From Actinomycetes bacterium (GTDB lineage: Bacteria; Actinomycetota; Actinomycetes; S36-B12), in assembly GCA_024641635.1 (NCBI GenBank), contig JAHECS010000010.1:1-64000 (forward strand): a stretch of 64,000 nt of DNA, in the 5' to 3' direction. Under the pieces are notes generated by a model. It made no database searches. It was not told the DNA's origin and saw only the letters and a list, made by a program, of their open reading frames with translations. The position numbers were made by a program, and so were the translations under genes. This document shows positions 9,484 through 19,072 of this stretch, piece after piece. The first letter of the stretch is position 1, and the number at the start of each line of letters is the position of its first letter.

Positions 9484-9963
9484 GTGCTCATGCTGGACAC
9501 CGTCGCGGGCCTTCCGATCCACGCCCTCGTCGTGCACGCGGTGGTCGTCCTCGTCCCGCTCGCGGCCCTCGGCGCCCTGCTCATGGCGGTTCGGCCGTCG
9601 TTCTCGCGACGGTTCGGCATCCTGGTCGTCCTCGTCGCCGCCGCCGGCGCGGCCGCGTCGTTCGTGGCGAAGGAGTCCGGCGAGCAGCTCGCCGCGCGAG
9701 TGGGGCTGCCGCAGCAGCATGCCGACCTCGGTGGCGTCATGCCGCTTGTCGCAGGCTCGCTGTTCCTCCTCCTGCTCGTGTTCTGGCTCTTCGACCGTGG
9801 CATCCCGGCCAACCGGGTCCGCCCGGGCTGGATGATCGCCTTCGCCGTGGTCCTGGCCCTGGCGTCGCTGTTCGCGCTCTACTGGACGATTCGGGTGGGG
9901 CACACCGGATCCGAGGCCGTCTGGTCATCCGTGATCCAGAACACCAAGCCGGGCGGCGGGTAG
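9484..9963 (+). CDS. DUF2231-like membrane protein
   Basis: Several hydrophobic helices; DTVAGLPIHALVVHAVVVLVPLAALGALLMAV. Confidence 0.7.
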   Translation: MLMLDTVAGLPIHALVVHAVVVLVPLAALGALLMAVRPSFSRRFGILVVLVAAAGAAASFVAKESGEQLAARVGLPQQHADLGGVMPLVAGSLFLLLLVFWLFDRGIPANRVRPGWMIAFAVVLALASLFALYWTIRVGHTGSEAVWSSVIQNTKPGGG

Positions 9964-9979
9964 CACCCGACGCCCTCGT

Positions 9980-10987
9980 TCACGGTGCGTCGTCGCCGAC
10001 GGACTCCGCGGTGCGGCTGCGGATGAGTCGTCGGAGCGAATCGATCCGCACCGCTGTGGACGCGTCCAGCGCGTCAACGGCGTTGAGTGCGCAGTCCGGC
10101 TCGTCGTGCGAGCAGGCCCGCGGGCAGTCACCGGTGAGCGCCTCGAGGTCCGGGAAGGCGTGGATCACCCGCGCCACGTCGACGTGGGCCAGTCCGAACG
10201 AGCGGATCCCCGGGGTGTCGATGATCAGGCCGCCCCCCGGCAGGTGGAGTGCGACGACGCTGGTGGACGTGTGCCGACCCCTGCCGGTCACGTCGTTCAC
10301 GCGGCCGGTGGCGCGGTCGGCGTCGGGGATCAGCGCGTTCACGAGCGTTGACTTGCCGACGCCCGAGTGGCCGACGAGCACGGTGGCCTGCCCGGCGAGC
10401 ACCTCGCGCAGACCGGCGGGCACGCGCTTGTGGCTGATCGTGAAGAGGGGAAGGTCGAGAGGGCCGTAGAGGGCGCGCATCTCGTCGGCGGGCTTGAGGT
10501 CGGTCTTGGTGAGGATGAGCATGGGCTCGATGCCCGCGTCGAGGGCGGCCACCAGCGCGCGGTCGATGAGGCCGGTTCGCGGCTCGGGATCGACCGTCGC
10601 GGTCACGACGGCCAGCTGCGTCGCGTTCGCGACGACGATCCTCTCCACCGGATCGGTGTCGTCGGCGGTGCGTCGCAATGTCGAGGAACGCTCGCGTCGA
10701 CGCACGACGCGCGCCTGGGTGTCGTGCGTCCCGGAGACGTCGCCCACGACGTCGACGAGGTCGCCGACCACGATGCCCTTGCGTCCGAGCTCTCGAGCCT
10801 TGACCGCGTACACCTCGGTGCCGTCCCCCAGCTCGAGGGTGAAGCGGCCGCGATCGACGGCCATGACGGTGCCAAGTGCGGCATCCGCGTGCTCGGGTCG
10901 TTCCTTCGACCGGGGCCTGGAGTTGCCTCGTCCGGGACGGACCCGGATGTCGTCCTCGTCGAGGAGGCGGTGGTGCCTGCGCGTCAC
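9980..10987 (-). CDS. rsgA: Ribosome small subunit-dependent GTPase A
   Basis: GHSGVGKSTLVNALIPDADRATGRVNDVTGRGRHTST and IDTPGIRSFGLAHVD. Confidence 0.95.
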   Translation of the reverse strand: MTRRHHRLLDEDDIRVRPGRGNSRPRSKERPEHADAALGTVMAVDRGRFTLELGDGTEVYAVKARELGRKGIVVGDLVDVVGDVSGTHDTQARVVRRRERSSTLRRTADDTDPVERIVVANATQLAVVTATVDPEPRTGLIDRALVAALDAGIEPMLILTKTDLKPADEMRALYGPLDLPLFTISHKRVPAGLREVLAGQATVLVGHSGVGKSTLVNALIPDADRATGRVNDVTGRGRHTSTSVVALHLPGGGLIIDTPGIRSFGLAHVDVARVIHAFPDLEALTGDCPRACSHDEPDCALNAVDALDASTAVRIDSLRRLIRSRTAESVGDDAP

Positions 10988-12312
10988 GCGCTGGGCGCTC
11001 CGCCGCCGGGGCCGCCGAGCATCGCCGTCCAGCGGCGGTCGAACTCGGGCAGGGTCTTGCCGGTGGTGGCGATGTCCTCGACGACGATCCCCGGGACGCG
11101 CAGTCCGAGGATGGCGCCGGTCGTGGCCATGCGATGGTCGGCGTAGGTGCCGAACTGGCCCCCGTGCAGGGGTCGCGGCTGGACGATGAGGGCGTCCGGC
11201 TCCTCCTCGACGTCGCCGCCGAGCGCGGTGATCTCGGCAGCGAGGGCGGCCAGCCGATCGGTCTCGTGGCCCCGCAGGTGCCCGATGCCGTGGAAGCGAC
11301 TCGGGGAGTCGGCGAGGGCGGCCAGGGCCACGAGGGCGGGAACCAGCTCGCCCGCATCAGACAGGTCCGCTTCGATGCCGGTGATCGTCGAGCCACCCGT
11401 GACGACAAGGCCCGCGTCAGTGAGCTCGACGCCCGCGCCCATCCGGGGGAGGAGGTCGCGCAGGGCGTCTCCCGGCTGCGTGGTGTGCGCGGGCCAGGAC
11501 GCGATGGTGACCCGACCGCCGGTGATCATTGCTGCGGCGATGAACGGTGCGGCGTTCGAGAGGTCGGGCTCGATGTGACGGTCGAGCGCTGTGATGTCGT
11601 GCGGGTCGACGTGCCAGATGCTGTCGCCATCGCGCCGCACGTGCACGCCCTGCTCCGCGAGCATCGCGACGGTCATGTCGATGTGGGGCATGCTCGGGAT
11701 GGGATCCCCGACGTGGTGCACCGTGACGCCGGCACTGAACCGGGCGGCGCTGAGCAGCAGACCCGAGATGAACTGACTGGACTTGGAGGCGTCGACGAAC
11801 ACCTCGCCCCCGGTCACCTCACCGGTCGCGTCGAGGGTGAACGGGAGGCGTCCGTTGCCGCGATCGAAGACGCGGACTCCGAGGTCCCTGAGGGACTCGA
11901 TCACGGTGGCCATGGGTCGGCGGCGGGCGTGAGCGTCGCCGTCGAAGGTGATCTCGCCGTGCGCCAGCGCCGCCAGGGGCGGCAGGAAGCGCATGACGGT
12001 TCCGGCCAGGCCGACGTCGATGGCCGCCGGGCCGCGCATGAAGTGCGGGATCACCTGCGCTGTGACGTTCCCGATGGCGTCGTGGCCCGTGACGTGCACC
12101 TCGATACCGAGCAGTCGAAGCCCCGCCATCATCAGCTGGGTGTCGCGGGCGTCGAGCAGGCCGCTGATGGTGCTCTCACCGTCGGCCAGGGCCGCCAGGA
12201 TGAGGGCTCGGTTGCTGGCGGACTTGGAGCCGGGCACCTCGACGACCGCGTCGATCGGCCCGGTGGCGGTGGGCGCGGGCCAGTGGTGCGTCGAGTGCTC
12301 GGTCGTGGTCAT
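10984..12312 (-). CDS. aroA: 3-phosphoshikimate 1-carboxyvinyltransferase
   Basis: VPGSKSASNRALILAALADGES, GLAGTVMRFLPPLAAL, YADHRMATTGAILGL. Confidence 0.95.
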   Translation of the reverse strand: MTTTEHSTHHWPAPTATGPIDAVVEVPGSKSASNRALILAALADGESTISGLLDARDTQLMMAGLRLLGIEVHVTGHDAIGNVTAQVIPHFMRGPAAIDVGLAGTVMRFLPPLAALAHGEITFDGDAHARRRPMATVIESLRDLGVRVFDRGNGRLPFTLDATGEVTGGEVFVDASKSSQFISGLLLSAARFSAGVTVHHVGDPIPSMPHIDMTVAMLAEQGVHVRRDGDSIWHVDPHDITALDRHIEPDLSNAAPFIAAAMITGGRVTIASWPAHTTQPGDALRDLLPRMGAGVELTDAGLVVTGGSTITGIEADLSDAGELVPALVALAALADSPSRFHGIGHLRGHETDRLAALAAEITALGGDVEEEPDALIVQPRPLHGGQFGTYADHRMATTGAILGLRVPGIVVEDIATTGKTLPEFDRRWTAMLGGPGGGAPSA

Positions 12313-12929
12313 CGCCTCAAGGCTATCGCCCCGGCAACGCCCAACGTCAGCGCGACGAGCACGCCGACAGCAGCGGCGACGGGGAGCCAGCCGGGCCCGC
12401 TCCCCGAACCTTCCGCCGAGTGGTCACTGCGCGCAGGGGAGGCGGCGACGCCCGCCGGCGGTACGGCTTCCGCCGAGTGGTCACTGCGCGCAGGGGAGGC
12501 GGCAACGCCCGCCGACGGTACGGCTTCCGCCGAGTGGTCACTGCGCGCAACGGTGTACGTGAACGACGACTCGATCGTGTGCCCGTCGACCGACGCGACT
12601 CGGTAGGCGACCGTGTACTCGCCAGCCGGCACGCGAGGGTCGACCTCGACGCTGATGCTCGTGCGTTCGACGAGTGGAGCGCTGGTCGTGATGGAAGCGC
12701 CGTTGGCGTCTCGGACGACGATCGCGGTGCCCACGTCGAGCAGGGCGGAGTCGAACTCGACGACCACCGACTCCGGCGGAGCGTCGAGCACTGCTCCCGC
12801 ATCCGGGCTCGAGCCGATCTGCGAGGAGTGTCCAAGGGCGGGTGACGGCGCCACGAGGGCGAGCACCGGCGCAATGAGAAGTGCCACCGCCAGTGACGCC
12901 AGTCGCCGGGGACCGGGCCGAGTGCTCAT
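12309..12929 (-). CDS. CopC-domain copper resistance protein with C-terminal TM helix
   Basis: Signal peptide then GHSSQIGSSPDAGAVLDAPPESVVVEFDSALLDVGTAIVV...YTVAYRVASVDGHTIESSFTYTV; linker with tandem ARSDHSAEAVP.AGVAASP; TM helix at the C-terminus. Confidence 0.9.
   Translation of the reverse strand: MSTRPGPRRLASLAVALLIAPVLALVAPSPALGHSSQIGSSPDAGAVLDAPPESVVVEFDSALLDVGTAIVVRDANGASITTSAPLVERTSISVEVDPRVPAGEYTVAYRVASVDGHTIESSFTYTVARSDHSAEAVPSAGVAASPARSDHSAEAVPPAGVAASPARSDHSAEGSGSGPGWLPVAAAVGVLVALTLGVAGAIALRR
12416..12549. repeat. 57-bp tandem repeat (~2.4 units) carrying three exact copies of CCGAGTGGTCACTGCGCGCA inside copC
   Basis: Exact 20-mers at 12416-12435, 12473-12492 and 12530-12549, period 57 bp (19 codons). 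The 37-bp spacers differ at two positions (cggcGacg/cggcAacg and gccGgcg/gccGacg). Confidence 0.95.
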
Positions 12930-14161
12930 GCGAACAGCCCCGCACCGACGTAGCCACCCTCGCCCGCCCCGGCCGGGATGACGTACGTCGACGAACCGAT
13001 CGTCGTGTTCCATCGGTTGAACGCATCCGACTCGGCGATGCGTGCCTGCATGGGGATGAACGAGACGCGAGGGTCTCGCATGTAGGCCGCGAACAGCAGG
13101 CCGACATCGTTCGTCCCGTTCAGCATGCCGTTGTCGTACGAGTAGGGCCGACGAAGGATCATCTCCTCGTTGCTCGCGGCATGTGCGACCCGGATGTGTG
13201 CGTCGTGCGGGATGACCGGGAGCCCCAGATCGTCGACGGCGTCGAAGGGCACGGGGTCGGTCTCGTGCTCACCGCCCAGGGGCGCCCCCGTCGCGACCTC
13301 TCGGCCGATGACGGTCTCCTGGGTCGCGCGGTCGAGGATGTCCCACTCGTCCATGTGCATCCTGATCCGCCGAAGGACCACGACGGTTCCCCCACGTGCC
13401 CACGGGGGACCGTCAGCGATCCAGACCGTCGAGTCGAAGGTCTCCTGCTCCGGATTGACGATGCCGTCGACCTGCCCCATGAGGTTCCGGGTAGCGCCAC
13501 TCCCGGGGGAGGCAGGTGCGGGAGACCGGAAGCCCGGCTGCGTCCACACGACCCTGGTGAGCGTCGAGAGGTCCTTGGTGAGCATGCGCACCGAGTGCGC
13601 GAGGGTGAGTGGGTCGTCACTTCCCACCTGGAGCAGCAGGTCGGTCTGCGACCACCGGTCCTCGAGTCGATCTGTCGAGAAGGGCGGGATGTCGGCAAGC
13701 TCGGGAGGGATCTGGCCCGACCTGCCGGCGCGCTCGAAGAGGGGGCGACCCAGTCCGACAGTGACGGTGAGCCCCGCCGGATTGACGGCCAGCTCCGGCT
13801 CGGTGTCGCCCAGTGCCGGCTGCCCCTGCGTCAGGCGTGCGGCGTCGTCAGAAACGAGCCGAAGTGCGGCGTCGGCGTTGTCGGGCGTCGCCTCCAGGAG
13901 GTCGAGGCCGATGAAGGTCTGATGCAGCGCCGAGGGGCTGGAGACACCGGCCTGATGACTGCCGTGGAACGGAACGATGGCCGGCACGCGGGCCTGTCCC
14001 GTCGGCATGACCTCGGCTGGACCGGGTGGCGGAGCCGTGGAGATCTCGGCGGGCGTGTTCTGCCGGACGCCGACGGCATACCCGCCGGCGGCACCGAGGA
14101 TGGCGGCGCCGCCGGCGGCCAGCATGCCGCGCCGGGTGAGGGTCGGACGGCTGTCGGTCAT
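12926..14161 (-). CDS. Tat-exported DyP-type peroxidase
   Basis: MTDSRPTLTRRGMLAAGGAAILGAAGG Tat signal; DyP motifs incl. ATRNLMGQVDGIVNP and HIRVAHAASNEEMILRRPYSYDNG. Overlaps the copC start by 4 nt. Confidence 0.9.
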   Translation of the reverse strand: MTDSRPTLTRRGMLAAGGAAILGAAGGYAVGVRQNTPAEISTAPPPGPAEVMPTGQARVPAIVPFHGSHQAGVSSPSALHQTFIGLDLLEATPDNADAALRLVSDDAARLTQGQPALGDTEPELAVNPAGLTVTVGLGRPLFERAGRSGQIPPELADIPPFSTDRLEDRWSQTDLLLQVGSDDPLTLAHSVRMLTKDLSTLTRVVWTQPGFRSPAPASPGSGATRNLMGQVDGIVNPEQETFDSTVWIADGPPWARGGTVVVLRRIRMHMDEWDILDRATQETVIGREVATGAPLGGEHETDPVPFDAVDDLGLPVIPHDAHIRVAHAASNEEMILRRPYSYDNGMLNGTNDVGLLFAAYMRDPRVSFIPMQARIAESDAFNRWNTTIGSSTYVIPAGAGEGGYVGAGLFA

Positions 14162-14169
14162 GGCGATGC

Positions 14170-14808
14170 CTACCTGCCCGACATGGCGGAGGCTCCGGAG
14201 GAGCCGGACAGGTAGTCCTCGTTGGCCCCGCTGAAGACCTTCCCGAGCACCTTGGTCCTGAGCAGGCCACCATCCGAGGTGATGAGCATGAGGGGCACGA
14301 GGTCGCCGGCCTTGATCGGCTTCGTGAGGCTCATGAACATCACGTGGCTGCCGCCGGGCTTCAGCTCGAGGCTGCCTCCCGCCGGGATCACGAAGCCACG
14401 CATCCGCTGCTGCATGACCATGCTGCCGTCCTTCGCGACGACCTCGTGAAGCTGCAGCACCTTCGACGAGGAGCTGACGGCGCCGACGATGCGGATCGGC
14501 CGACTCGTGGGGTTCCGGACCGTGCCGAACGCGGCGGACATGCCGGTGTCGGCGGCCTTGGCCCAGCCGTCGACCATCGTCAGTGGGGACCGGGAGATGG
14601 TCCTGCCCCGAACCCACGTGGGCTCGGCGCCGACCTTCCTGACGGTGCAGACGTAGACCTTTCCGTGGTCGATCTCGACCATGCCGGACGTCCGGCACGT
14701 GCTGCCGCGTGCAGGGGTGTCGTGCGCGAAGGCGGGGGCGCCGGTGCCAACCGCCAGGGCGATGAGGCCTGCCGCTACAGCGGCCGACCGGGTGAGGCGA
14801 GTGTTCAT
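14170..14808 (-). CDS. PCu(A)C-domain periplasmic copper chaperone
   Basis: Signal peptide; AAFGTVRNPTSRPIRIVGAVSSSSKVLQLHEV...MRGFVIPAGGSLELKPGGSHVMFMSLTKPIKAGD. Confidence 0.9.
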   Translation of the reverse strand: MNTRLTRSAAVAAGLIALAVGTGAPAFAHDTPARGSTCRTSGMVEIDHGKVYVCTVRKVGAEPTWVRGRTISRSPLTMVDGWAKAADTGMSAAFGTVRNPTSRPIRIVGAVSSSSKVLQLHEVVAKDGSMVMQQRMRGFVIPAGGSLELKPGGSHVMFMSLTKPIKAGDLVPLMLITSDGGLLRTKVLGKVFSGANEDYLSGSSGASAMSGR

Positions 14809-14874
14809 GGGGAGTCCTTCGAGGTAGTGATGCGCGAAAGTGGCGCAGCACGACCTCGAGGATCGTGGCTGCGG

Positions 14875-15411
14875 TCAGGTCGGGGCGAGCACGATGCCCT
14901 CGGGTGGTCCCCGTCGCTGGAGGCGGTGGTCGAGATGGCGCAGAACGAGGCCGCGGTCCTCGACGTAGGGAAGGACCGCGTCCATGGGCCGAGCCGGGCG
15001 AACCGGTACAGGGCGGGACCAGCCCAGCGTCGAGCCGAGAAGGGCCGACCATCGGGCCATGAGCCCGTCCGCATGGCAGACGACCATTGCCGCCACGATC
15101 GCTGCGAGCACGTGCCCGGCGACCATCGCCGCCGTCGAGGGTGCCCCCACTGCCGTGCCGTGGGAGTGGGCGGACGCGAACGCGAGGACGACGTGGAGGA
15201 GCGCCTGTCCGGCGAGGAGGAAGGCGAGCAGTCTGGGGAAGCCGAGCGGGCCCCTGGTGACGGAGAGTCCGAGGGCGACGGAGATCGCGGCGGTCACCAC
15301 CACGCCGACCGCGTCGATCGAGCCCTGAGCCGCGGTGTGACCTGCGACGGTGAGCACGGCGAGCGCGGCGCCCACGAGGGCGCCCCTCGCTGACCGACGG
15401 CCCGGGCGCAT
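14875..15411 (-). CDS. Membrane protein of unknown function at the head of the copper cassette
   Basis: 178 aa, four or five hydrophobic helices, His-containing segments (HVVLAFASAHSHG). Confidence 0.65.
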   Translation of the reverse strand: MRPGRRSARGALVGAALAVLTVAGHTAAQGSIDAVGVVVTAAISVALGLSVTRGPLGFPRLLAFLLAGQALLHVVLAFASAHSHGTAVGAPSTAAMVAGHVLAAIVAAMVVCHADGLMARWSALLGSTLGWSRPVPVRPARPMDAVLPYVEDRGLVLRHLDHRLQRRGPPEGIVLAPT

Positions 15412-15461
15412 GCGGGAAGTGTAGAAGACCGGGTCGCGATCGCCGGGGCTAGCCTGAGCAG

Positions 15462-16604
15462 ATGCGGCGGTCGGACCATCCCACGTCCGACGTGGATGAC
15501 CTCCTCCCCGGTCTCGGCCTCGCCGAGGTGCTGCGGCAGCGGCCAGCCGGCATCGGCTCCTTCAGGCATGCGATCAGGATCGCGCTCGCCGTGACTGCGT
15601 CGTGGGCGATCGCCGTGGCCGTGTCGCGCAGCACCTTCGCGCTGTTCGCCCCGATCACGACGCTCCTCGTCGTCCAGACCTCGCCGTGGACCACCCTGGG
15701 CGTCTCCGTCCAGCGGATCCTGGGCACCGGGGCGGGAGTCCTCGCCGCGTCGGTCTACGTCAACCTCCTCGGCCTGTCCTGGTGGTCCTTTCTCATTGGC
15801 GTGATGGCGGCACTTCTCGTGGCCCGGCTGCTCCCGTGGTCCGCAGGCGGGCAGCTGCAGATTCCCGTGGCCGTCGTCTTCGTGCTCGCCCTCGGACCGG
15901 GCACCATCGAGCAGGACGTGTGGCGGGTGCTCGACGTGCTCGTCGGCGGGGTGGTCGGGCTGATCGCGGTGTTCGCGTTCCCCTCGCGCCCGCGGCCCGA
16001 TGCCTTCGAGTCCGCGCTGCGCACGTACCGGGACGCTGTCGTGCGCACGCTGGAGAGCGTCGGACGGGAGTCGGGCAGAAGGGCAGACGGACTTGCGCCC
16101 GACGCGCTGCACGACTTCGTGGCGCCGAGTCGGCGATTGCGCGAGCACGCCGACGTTGCGCGCGATGCCCTGGTGCGACTGGCGGAGGGCTCGCAGCTCA
16201 ACCTGAGGGCCGGAGGGATTCCGGAGGAGCTCGAGGCCCGGGCCCTCCGGCTGCGCCGACTCAGCGGCATCGGCGTCCAGGTCCGGGGCGTCGTGGGGGC
16301 GGCCAACCGGGCCTACGACCGGGGGGAGGATCCCGTCGCCCTGACCGGTCCGGAGCTCGAAGGCCTCATCGACGAGGTGGTCGCCCTCATGCACGTGGTT
16401 CTCGGTCGGGCGGATGAACCCGTAGGGGCCGGGGATCGCGACGCCGCGGAGCAGCGGGATCGGGATCTGGCCACACGGCTCCGGACCCTGGCACACGACA
16501 TCGGTGCTCGATCCGACGCGGACGTCCTCCTGACGGTAGGACTGCTCGGCCGCCTCGATCACATCCGTACGCAGCTGGCGGTGTTCCCGGAGTGGCAGGC
16601 TTAG
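15462..16604 (+). CDS. FUSC family membrane protein (aromatic acid exporter-like)
   Basis: FRHAIRIALAVTASWAIAVAVSRSTFALFAPITTLLVVQTSPWTTLGVSVQRILGTGAG. Confidence 0.85.
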   Translation: MRRSDHPTSDVDDLLPGLGLAEVLRQRPAGIGSFRHAIRIALAVTASWAIAVAVSRSTFALFAPITTLLVVQTSPWTTLGVSVQRILGTGAGVLAASVYVNLLGLSWWSFLIGVMAALLVARLLPWSAGGQLQIPVAVVFVLALGPGTIEQDVWRVLDVLVGGVVGLIAVFAFPSRPRPDAFESALRTYRDAVVRTLESVGRESGRRADGLAPDALHDFVAPSRRLREHADVARDALVRLAEGSQLNLRAGGIPEELEARALRLRRLSGIGVQVRGVVGAANRAYDRGEDPVALTGPELEGLIDEVVALMHVVLGRADEPVGAGDRDAAEQRDRDLATRLRTLAHDIGARSDADVLLTVGLLGRLDHIRTQLAVFPEWQA

Positions 16605-16607
16605 CCC

Positions 16608-17369
16608 ATGTGCGGGAGATACGCAGCAGCCAAGGATCCGGCCGCCCTGGCTGAGGAGTTCGAGGTGGCGACGCCGCCCGAGGAGACCCTCAAGCCGGAC
16701 TACAACGTCGCGCCGACGAAGAAGGTGTACCTCGTCGTCGACAAGGCTCGCGACGAGGAGGTGGCTCGAGCGCTGGTGATCGGCCGATGGGGTCTCGTGC
16801 CGTCGTGGGCGAAGGACCCGTCCATCGGCAGTCGCATGATCAACGCGCGCGCGGAGACCGTCGCCGAGAAGCCCGCCTTCCGTCGGGCGTTCGCGAAGCG
16901 ACGCTGCCTGATCCCGGCCGACGGCTACTACGAGTGGTACCTGCCGACCTCGCCCGACGCTCCCGTGGGCAAGGGCGGCAAGCCCCTCAAGCAGCCGTTC
17001 TTCATCCACCCCGCCGACGGTTCCTCGCTGGCGATGGCCGGCCTCTACGAGTGGTGGCGCGACTCCACGCGCGAGGACGACGATCCCGCCGCCTGGCTGC
17101 TCACCTGCACGGTGATCACGACGGACGCGTCCGACGCGGTGGGACGGATCCATGACCGCATGCCGATGACCATCCCGCGGGACGACTGGGCTCGGTGGCT
17201 CGATCCCGCCCACGGTGCGGAGGAAGCCGCACGTCTCCTCGTGCCGGCCTTCGACGGCGGCCTCGAGGCCTATCCGGTGTCCACGCTCGTCAACAGCGTC
17301 CGCAACAACGGTCCCGAGCTCATCGACCCGCTCCCTCCGGAGGACGTGGTCGAGAGTCCCCTGTCCTGA
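16608..17369 (+). CDS. SOS response-associated peptidase (SRAP/HMCES family)
   Basis: MCGRYAAAKDP with catalytic Cys2; YNVAPT; WGLVPSWAKDPSIGSRMINARAETVAEKPAFR; PADGYYEW. Confidence 0.95.
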   Translation: MCGRYAAAKDPAALAEEFEVATPPEETLKPDYNVAPTKKVYLVVDKARDEEVARALVIGRWGLVPSWAKDPSIGSRMINARAETVAEKPAFRRAFAKRRCLIPADGYYEWYLPTSPDAPVGKGGKPLKQPFFIHPADGSSLAMAGLYEWWRDSTREDDDPAAWLLTCTVITTDASDAVGRIHDRMPMTIPRDDWARWLDPAHGAEEAARLLVPAFDGGLEAYPVSTLVNSVRNNGPELIDPLPPEDVVESPLS

Positions 17370-17377
17370 GGTCGACC

Positions 17378-17995
17378 GTGCGCTGGACCACTCGTGAGGT
17401 GCTGACACCTCGGGGACCCGCTCGCCTTCACCGGTCCGGTCGCTCGGCGCGAGGGCAAGCCACCCTGGTGCTGGGCCACGGTGCGGGCGGGGGAGTCGAT
17501 GCGCACGATCTTGCGGCGCTTGCGGCGGGGGTCACGGCAGCCGGGTACGCGGTGGTCCTCGTAGAGCAGCCCTGGCGCGTCGCGGGACGTCGTGTGGCGC
17601 CACGCCCTGACCTGCTGGACGAGGCGTGGCTGTCGGCCGTCGGGGCGTTGCGGCCCTCGGGGCCGATCGTCGTGGGGGGTAGGTCGGCGGGGGCCCGGGT
17701 CGCCTGCCGCACGGCGGGCAGCCTGGGAGCCGTCGGCGTCGTGGCCCTTGCCTTCCCGCTGCATCCGCCGGGCCGACCGGAGCGCACCCGGGCGGAGGAG
17801 CTCCGGGCCTGCCCCGTGCCGGTCCTCGTCATCCAGGGCAGTCGCGACCCGTTCGGGTCGGCCAACGAGGTGGCGGCGGTGGCACGGGGACTGCGCGTGG
17901 TCGAGGTCCACGGCGCCGATCATTCCCTCGCCCGAGGGGACCTCGGACCGGCGGTCGAGGCCGTCGTCGCCCTGCTGGGAAAGGTCGGGGAATGA
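17378..17995 (+). CDS. Alpha/beta-hydrolase, KANL3/Tex30-like
   Basis: [33 protein letters not shown] start at 17378. Confidence 0.8.
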   Translation: MRWTTREVLTPRGPARLHRSGRSARGQATLVLGHGAGGGVDAHDLAALAAGVTAAGYAVVLVEQPWRVAGRRVAPRPDLLDEAWLSAVGALRPSGPIVVGGRSAGARVACRTAGSLGAVGVVALAFPLHPPGRPERTRAEELRACPVPVLVIQGSRDPFGSANEVAAVARGLRVVEVHGADHSLARGDLGPAVEAVVALLGKVGE

Positions 17996-18014
17996 TCCCC
18001 GTGGGGGGTGCGTT
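17989..18014 (+). promoter_or_regulatory. Candidate SigR/SigH-type promoter (GGAAT-N18-GTT) upstream of sigR
   Basis: ggaat gatccccgtggggggtgc gtt, spacer 18 nt counted directly; ~90 nt upstream of the sigR ATG. Confidence 0.6.
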
Positions 18015-18104
18015 GCCGGGACTATGCGTCTCATCGCGGCCAGTGACAGCGGCCTGCCGACCCTCGACCTCGCCGGTGGCTCGATCGGGCTAGGCTCGTC
18101 AGCG

Positions 18105-18767
18105 ATGAGCGACGACGACTCCGTCGGTGGCGCGGCGGTCCGGCCGGATGAGGCCAGCGAGGCGACGCCCGAGTCGCCGCTGGCACGATCCGCGCGCTTC
18201 GAGCGGGATGCGATGCAGTACCTGGACCAGCTCTACGGAGCGGCCATGCGCATGACGCGAAACCCCGCGGACGCGGAGGACCTCGTCCAGGAGACCTACA
18301 TGAAGGCCTTCGCCGCGTTCGACTCCTTCACTGACGGCACCAACCTCAAGGCGTGGCTGTTCCGGATCCTCACGAACACGTACATCAACATCTACCGCAA
18401 GAAGCAGCGGCAGCCCTACCAGACCGGCACCGACGACCTCACCGACTGGCAGATCCACGAGGCGGAGAGCCACACCTCGCGGGGCCTGCGATCGGCCGAG
18501 GCCGAGGCGCTGGATCGGCTCGCGGACGTCGATGTCGTGGAGGCGCTGGCGGCCATGCCCGAGGACTTCCGCATGGCCGTGTACCTCGCCGACGTCGAGG
18601 GGTTCTCCTACAAGGAGATCGCGGACATCATGGAGACCCCGATCGGCACCGTGATGTCACGTCTCCACCGCGGTCGAAAACTCCTGCGCGAGCTCCTCGA
18701 GGACTACGCGATCGAGCGCGGACTCATCCCCGCTGCCATCTCCGGAGAGGGAGGTGACCAGTCATGA
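18105..18767 (+). CDS. sigR: ECF sigma factor, SigR/SigH family
   Basis: [87 protein letters not shown]. Confidence 0.93.
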   Translation: MSDDDSVGGAAVRPDEASEATPESPLARSARFERDAMQYLDQLYGAAMRMTRNPADAEDLVQETYMKAFAAFDSFTDGTNLKAWLFRILTNTYINIYRKKQRQPYQTGTDDLTDWQIHEAESHTSRGLRSAEAEALDRLADVDVVEALAAMPEDFRMAVYLADVEGFSYKEIADIMETPIGTVMSRLHRGRKLLRELLEDYAIERGLIPAAISGEGGDQS

Positions 18768-19045
18768 GCTGCGGCAAGCCGCACGAGACCGACTGCTCCG
18801 AGGTGCTCTCACTGGTCTACGACTTCCTCGACAGTGAGATCGACGACGCCGACCGGGCTCGCATCGTGCAGCACCTCGACGAGTGCCAGCCATGTCTGCG
18901 CCAGTACGGGCTGGAGCAGGCGGTCAAGGCCCTCGTCCACCGCTCCTGCACCTGCGAGCATGCCCCGGAGCGACTCCGGGTCCAGATCGTGACACGCATC
19001 CGCCAGATCTCGATCACCTATCGCTCCACTGAGTTCGGCGACTAG
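18764..19045 (+). CDS. rsrA: Zinc-containing (ZAS) anti-sigma factor, RsrA/RshA family
   Basis: Follows sigR with 4-nt overlap; [36 protein letters not shown] (HxxxCxxC). Confidence 0.93.
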   Translation: MSCGKPHETDCSEVLSLVYDFLDSEIDDADRARIVQHLDECQPCLRQYGLEQAVKALVHRSCTCEHAPERLRVQIVTRIRQISITYRSTEFGD

Positions 19046-19072
19046 CCTTCGCCTGAGACGGGGCGACAGGGA

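Noticed and set aside
12416-12549. 57-bp tandem repeat considered as a CRISPR array
   Set aside because: Only three 20-bp repeats, spacers nearly identical to each other, in frame within copC, no cas genes.
12309-13013. 234-aa version of copC from the ORF track
   Set aside because: The upstream extension overlaps the DyP gene; ATG at 12929 directly precedes the signal peptide and gives a 4-nt overlap.
12926-15052. 708-aa DyP ORF as a single fused protein
   Set aside because: The N-terminal ~300 aa is out-of-frame reading of the PCu(A)C gene; the real start is the Tat signal ATG at 14161.
15294-17408. 704-aa minus-strand ORF
   Set aside because: Antisense to FUSC and SRAP genes with unmistakable motifs.
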